In this document: positions 16,292 to 18,784 of the stretch, one piece after another | Layout: each line of letters opens with the position of its first letter | How positions within the stretch are numbered: position 1 is the first letter of the stretch | From: Tritrichomonas foetus | Lineage: Eukaryota > Parabasalia > Tritrichomonadida > Tritrichomonadidae | Assembly (NCBI GenBank): GCA_001839685.1 | Contig: MLAK01000614.1 | Span: 71,834-90,617 of the forward strand | Direction: 5' to 3' | DNA length: 18,784 nucleotides | Translations under genes and position numbers: made by a program | Notes under the pieces: generated by a model | What the model saw: only the letters and a program-made list of their open reading frames with translations | Database searches by the model: none | Told to the model about the DNA's origin: nothing

Positions 16292-18271
16292 ATGGCTAAA
16301 GTCGCAGGGATTGATTTTGGCGACCAGTATTGCGTCATTGGAATTTATCGAAATAACGGTGTCGATATTATAACAAATCAATGTTCGAATCGCCTCACAC
16401 CAACAATGGTCACATATACAGATTCAAGAAGATTTGCAGGAGAAACCTCACAGCAACAGCAAATGCAATACGTCAATTGTACATTCACGCATTTAAAACG
16501 GCTCTTGGCTCTTCCGTATGATAGTCGTAGATGTGATGAACTTAAAGAGTCTTTGCCTTTCGAGCTCGTCCCACAAAATTTATATACAGCAATTCAAGTT
16601 ACACATGGTGAAGAAAAAAAGGTTATTTCGCCAGAACAATGTGTTGGATATTTAATCAAAGAATTAGCTAAAATAGTTAAAAATCATGAACCGAATGTAG
16701 AAAAATATGTAATTTCAGTTCCACAATGCTGGACAGAAATTCAAAGACGATCTTTATTGAACTCTACAAAACTTGCTGGAATCAACTGTATATCTTTATT
16801 AAATTCTAACACAGCAGCAGCATTATGTTATTATAAAAATCATGAAAAAAAATTTTCAGCATCAAAGCCAACTTATACAGTTTTTATAGATGTTGGAAAT
16901 TCAGCCATGAATGTTGCTTTAGTTAACTTCAAAACAAATAAAATTGAAATGGTTAGTTATGCATCTGATACTAATCTTGGTGGAAGTCATTATAATAAGC
17001 CATTTGCTGATTATCTTCTCGACCAAGTCAAATCAAAATATAAGATTGATCCATCACAATCACAAAGGGCATTTTTGAGATTCCTAGATGCAGTTGAAAA
17101 GACCAAACGTAATCTTTCTGTAAATAAAGTTGTTCAATTTGAAGTTCATTCAATTATGGGAATCGACATTTCTTTCCCAGTTCAACGTGAAAAATTTGAA
17201 GAAGTAATTAAACCTCTCGTTAGAAATATTCCAAAATTACTAGATAAATGTATAACTCCTTCAAAAGTCCGAAAAAATGAAATACTTGATATAGAAATAC
17301 TTGGGGGTGGCTCCCGTGTAGTTGCAGTTAAAGAAATCATTACAAATTATTTCAAAAAACCACCATCAGCATCATTAAACTTAGAAGAATGTTTTGCAAT
17401 TGGTTGTACAATATTTGCCAACTTTTTAGACCAAAAAATGAGTCGTGAATTTTTCATTCAAGATATTTTACCATATGACATCACAGTTGAATGGCTAGAA
17501 AATGGTTCTGAAAAAAGTAAAGAACTTTTTAGAGCTATTTCACCATTAATATCCAAAAAAAAGTTTGATGTAAGAGTTACCAACACATTAATTATTAATG
17601 TCACTTCACGTGGTATTGTAATTGGTAATTTAGAAGTCAATACAAATTCAAAAGTATCAAAAATTGTTTCAATTACTGGTTCAATTGATAAAAATGGAAT
17701 TATCTCATTTACTGCATCTGAAGCAGCTTCTTCAATAAAATATATTGACGAAAACCATATTTCATCTGACACAATGAAGAAATATAAAGAAATTGAAGCT
17801 AAAATGGAACTTCAAGATAAAGAACAAGAGCAAATTGATAATATAAGAAATTCCCTTGAATCTGAACTTTTCATATGTAAAAATTTCATCGAACGAGATT
17901 TTCCAGAAAACTTTTCGAATACTGATCTTCAAAAAGGAAATGAAATTCTCTTAAAAATCCAACTTTGGTTTGAAGAAAATGAATTCGACAGACTCCCTGT
18001 AAATGAATATCAACTGAGGATAAACCAACTGAAAGCAGTTTTCGAACCAGTACAGAAAAGACATCGTCTTTACGTAGAAATCGATGACAAAATTGGCGAA
18101 TTGAAGAAACTAGCTAACACTGTATTTATGAAATATAAAAATGATCCACAACATCGTATGGCTATTCAAGAAATTTTAGATAGTGTGAGAGCACTTGATA
18201 CTTCGCCAAGGTGCGTAGATCCACCATATGATATTTATGAGATCGAAGCGAGATTATTCTCACTTCAATAA
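16292..18271 (+). CDS. Hsp110/Grp170-family (Hsp70-related) chaperone
   Basis: A 659-residue member of the Hsp70 superfamily that fits the Hsp110 (Sse) branch, which acts as a nucleotide-exchange factor for Hsp70 and as a holdase. The nucleotide-binding domain spans about 1-383: GIDFG at 6-10, a degenerate phosphate-2 loop FIDVGNSAMNVAL at 198-210 in place of the DLGGGT of true Hsp70s, LGGSHYN at 229-235 and ILGGGSR at 336-342. MSREFFIQDILPYDI at 383-397 matches the Hsp110 linker/SBD start (VREF...D..PY.I). A beta domain (about 400-500) and a helical tail rich in Lys/Glu follow. There is no EEVD or ER-retention end and no signal peptide, so it is probably cytosolic. It is shorter than animal Hsp110 because the acidic insert is missing. 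TAAA occurs at 18282-18285. Confidence 0.82.
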   Translation: MAKVAGIDFGDQYCVIGIYRNNGVDIITNQCSNRLTPTMVTYTDSRRFAGETSQQQQMQYVNCTFTHLKRLLALPYDSRRCDELKESLPFELVPQNLYTAIQVTHGEEKKVISPEQCVGYLIKELAKIVKNHEPNVEKYVISVPQCWTEIQRRSLLNSTKLAGINCISLLNSNTAAALCYYKNHEKKFSASKPTYTVFIDVGNSAMNVALVNFKTNKIEMVSYASDTNLGGSHYNKPFADYLLDQVKSKYKIDPSQSQRAFLRFLDAVEKTKRNLSVNKVVQFEVHSIMGIDISFPVQREKFEEVIKPLVRNIPKLLDKCITPSKVRKNEILDIEILGGGSRVVAVKEIITNYFKKPPSASLNLEECFAIGCTIFANFLDQKMSREFFIQDILPYDITVEWLENGSEKSKELFRAISPLISKKKFDVRVTNTLIINVTSRGIVIGNLEVNTNSKVSKIVSITGSIDKNGIISFTASEAASSIKYIDENHISSDTMKKYKEIEAKMELQDKEQEQIDNIRNSLESELFICKNFIERDFPENFSNTDLQKGNEILLKIQLWFEENEFDRLPVNEYQLRINQLKAVFEPVQKRHRLYVEIDDKIGELKKLANTVFMKYKNDPQHRMAIQEILDSVRALDTSPRCVDPPYDIYEIEARLFSLQ

Positions 18272-18486
18272 TGAATGTATTTAAATATAATTATTGTTGA
18301 TTATGTTAGTATTTTCTCCCTGTTTTGTTCTTTCATAATTAATGAATCAGAAGCAAATATATCAGAAGGACAATCTTTTTTAGATATTATTTTATTTTTT
18401 TAATTTATAAGAACAATGTTTTATTAGTGAGATATTATTATTCTGGGTTTCTAATCAATAACCATAAGAATATTATAATATTCAAG
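18272..18486. other. AT-rich 3' flank of the Hsp110-like gene
   Basis: 215 bases with a TAAA near the stop and T/A-rich runs. No gene or clear structure is seen before the hairpin repeat begins. Confidence 0.6.
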
Positions 18487-18624
18487 CCTCCTATATGAAA
18501 GGTTTACAAAATGGTCCCCCAAAGATTTTGTGGGACCATCCCATAAACCTTTGTCCCTCCTATATGAAAGGTTTACAAAATGGTCCCCCAAAGATTTTGT
18601 GGGACCATCCCATAAACCTTTGTC
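18487..18624. repeat. Exact tandem duplication of a 69-bp hairpin unit
   Basis: Positions 18487-18555 and 18556-18624 are identical 69-base units. Each holds an imperfect inverted repeat of 21-base arms (copy 1: 18498-18518 and 18532-18552; copy 2: 18567-18587 and 18601-18621) around a 13-base loop. Nine outer and eight inner bases pair perfectly (AAAGGTTTA and ATGGTCCC). The four central positions do not pair and are all A/C mismatches. The loop can add a further CAAA/TTTG stem. GC content is higher than the flanks. It could be the footprint of a MITE-like element or a foldback unit. Confidence 0.92.
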
Positions 18625-18784
18625 CTACCACTGACACTACCATCACCACTACCACCATCACTAATGACATATACTAATGACACAAACTAATGATATATAC
18701 TAATGACATATACTAATGTCATACACTAATGACTATTTTCTTCACCACTACCACTCTCACTAATGACATACACTAATGATATTC
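18625..18784. repeat. ACC/ATC triplet stretch and 13-bp minisatellite, cut by the window edge
   Basis: Positions 18625-18659 are ACC/ATC-rich. From 18660 to about 18737 run six 13-base units of the ACTAATGACATAT type. After a second ACC-rich interruption, two more units occur at 18759-18771 and 18772-18784. The array probably continues past the window. Confidence 0.9.

Noticed and set aside
16807..16815. Possible intron branch/3' splice motif (CTAACACAG)
   Set aside because: It resembles the parabasalid ACTAACACAYAG element, but it lies in an intact Hsp110 frame with no 5' GTAYGT partner, and the sequence encodes the conserved SNTAAAL segment.
18495..18677. Small frame with a duplicated 23-residue segment
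   Set aside because: It is a by-product of the 69-bp duplication, whose period happens to be a multiple of three. There is no initiator, and the tail is triplet-repeat Thr.

Overview
The window looks like nuclear DNA of a flagellated parabasalid protist, most likely Tritrichomonas or a close relative of Trichomonas. The sequence is AT-rich, and all eleven recognisable genes are intronless eukaryotic genes. Several genes carry a TCAYW initiator (often the longer TCATTTTTC) 8-21 bases upstream of the ATG. Three genes have a TAAA that overlaps the stop codon, as parabasalid poly(A) signals do. The gene content also fits: a leishmanolysin-like protease, divergent H3/H4 histones, a DZIP1-like basal-body protein and short spacers rich in simple repeats. 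The species call is inference.

Layout: (1) 1-245, a tandem repeat and the 3' flank of a Fringe-like glycosyltransferase on the minus strand (246-1496). (2) A divergent histone pair, H4 (minus, 1697-2002) and H3 (plus, 2437-2853), whose spacer carries a repeated ATTTTACC-type motif. (3) A ubiquilin/Dsk2-like shuttle factor (3092-4384), convergent with a DZIP1-like zinc-finger protein (4645-5781, minus). (4) A secreted GP63/leishmanolysin-like metallopeptidase with an apparent C-terminal IPT/TIG domain (6442-8382), separated by a 21-unit, 16-bp minisatellite from a Pin1-type WW-parvulin on the minus strand (9078-9545). (5) A membrane-anchored SMP-domain lipid-transfer protein (9739-10413), divergent from Pin1, then about 1.1 kb of AT-rich spacer with a 26-bp perfect palindrome. 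(6) A PIN/auxin-efflux-family membrane carrier (11494-12516), convergent with a USP7-like deubiquitinase (12833-15994, minus). (7) An Hsp110-like protein (16292-18271), divergent from the deubiquitinase. (8) A repeat-rich right end with an exact tandem duplication of a 69-bp hairpin unit and a 13-bp minisatellite.

The genes do not form an operon or a single pathway. Four of them (ubiquilin, Pin1, USP7-like, Hsp110) act in protein quality control or regulation, but this is probably chance in a gene-dense genome. I found no convincing new multi-gene system. The best leads are the shared histone-spacer motif, the GP63-TIG architecture, the Mmm1-like SMP protein in an organism group that has hydrogenosomes, the low-complexity insert inside the deubiquitinase finger, and the structured repeats.
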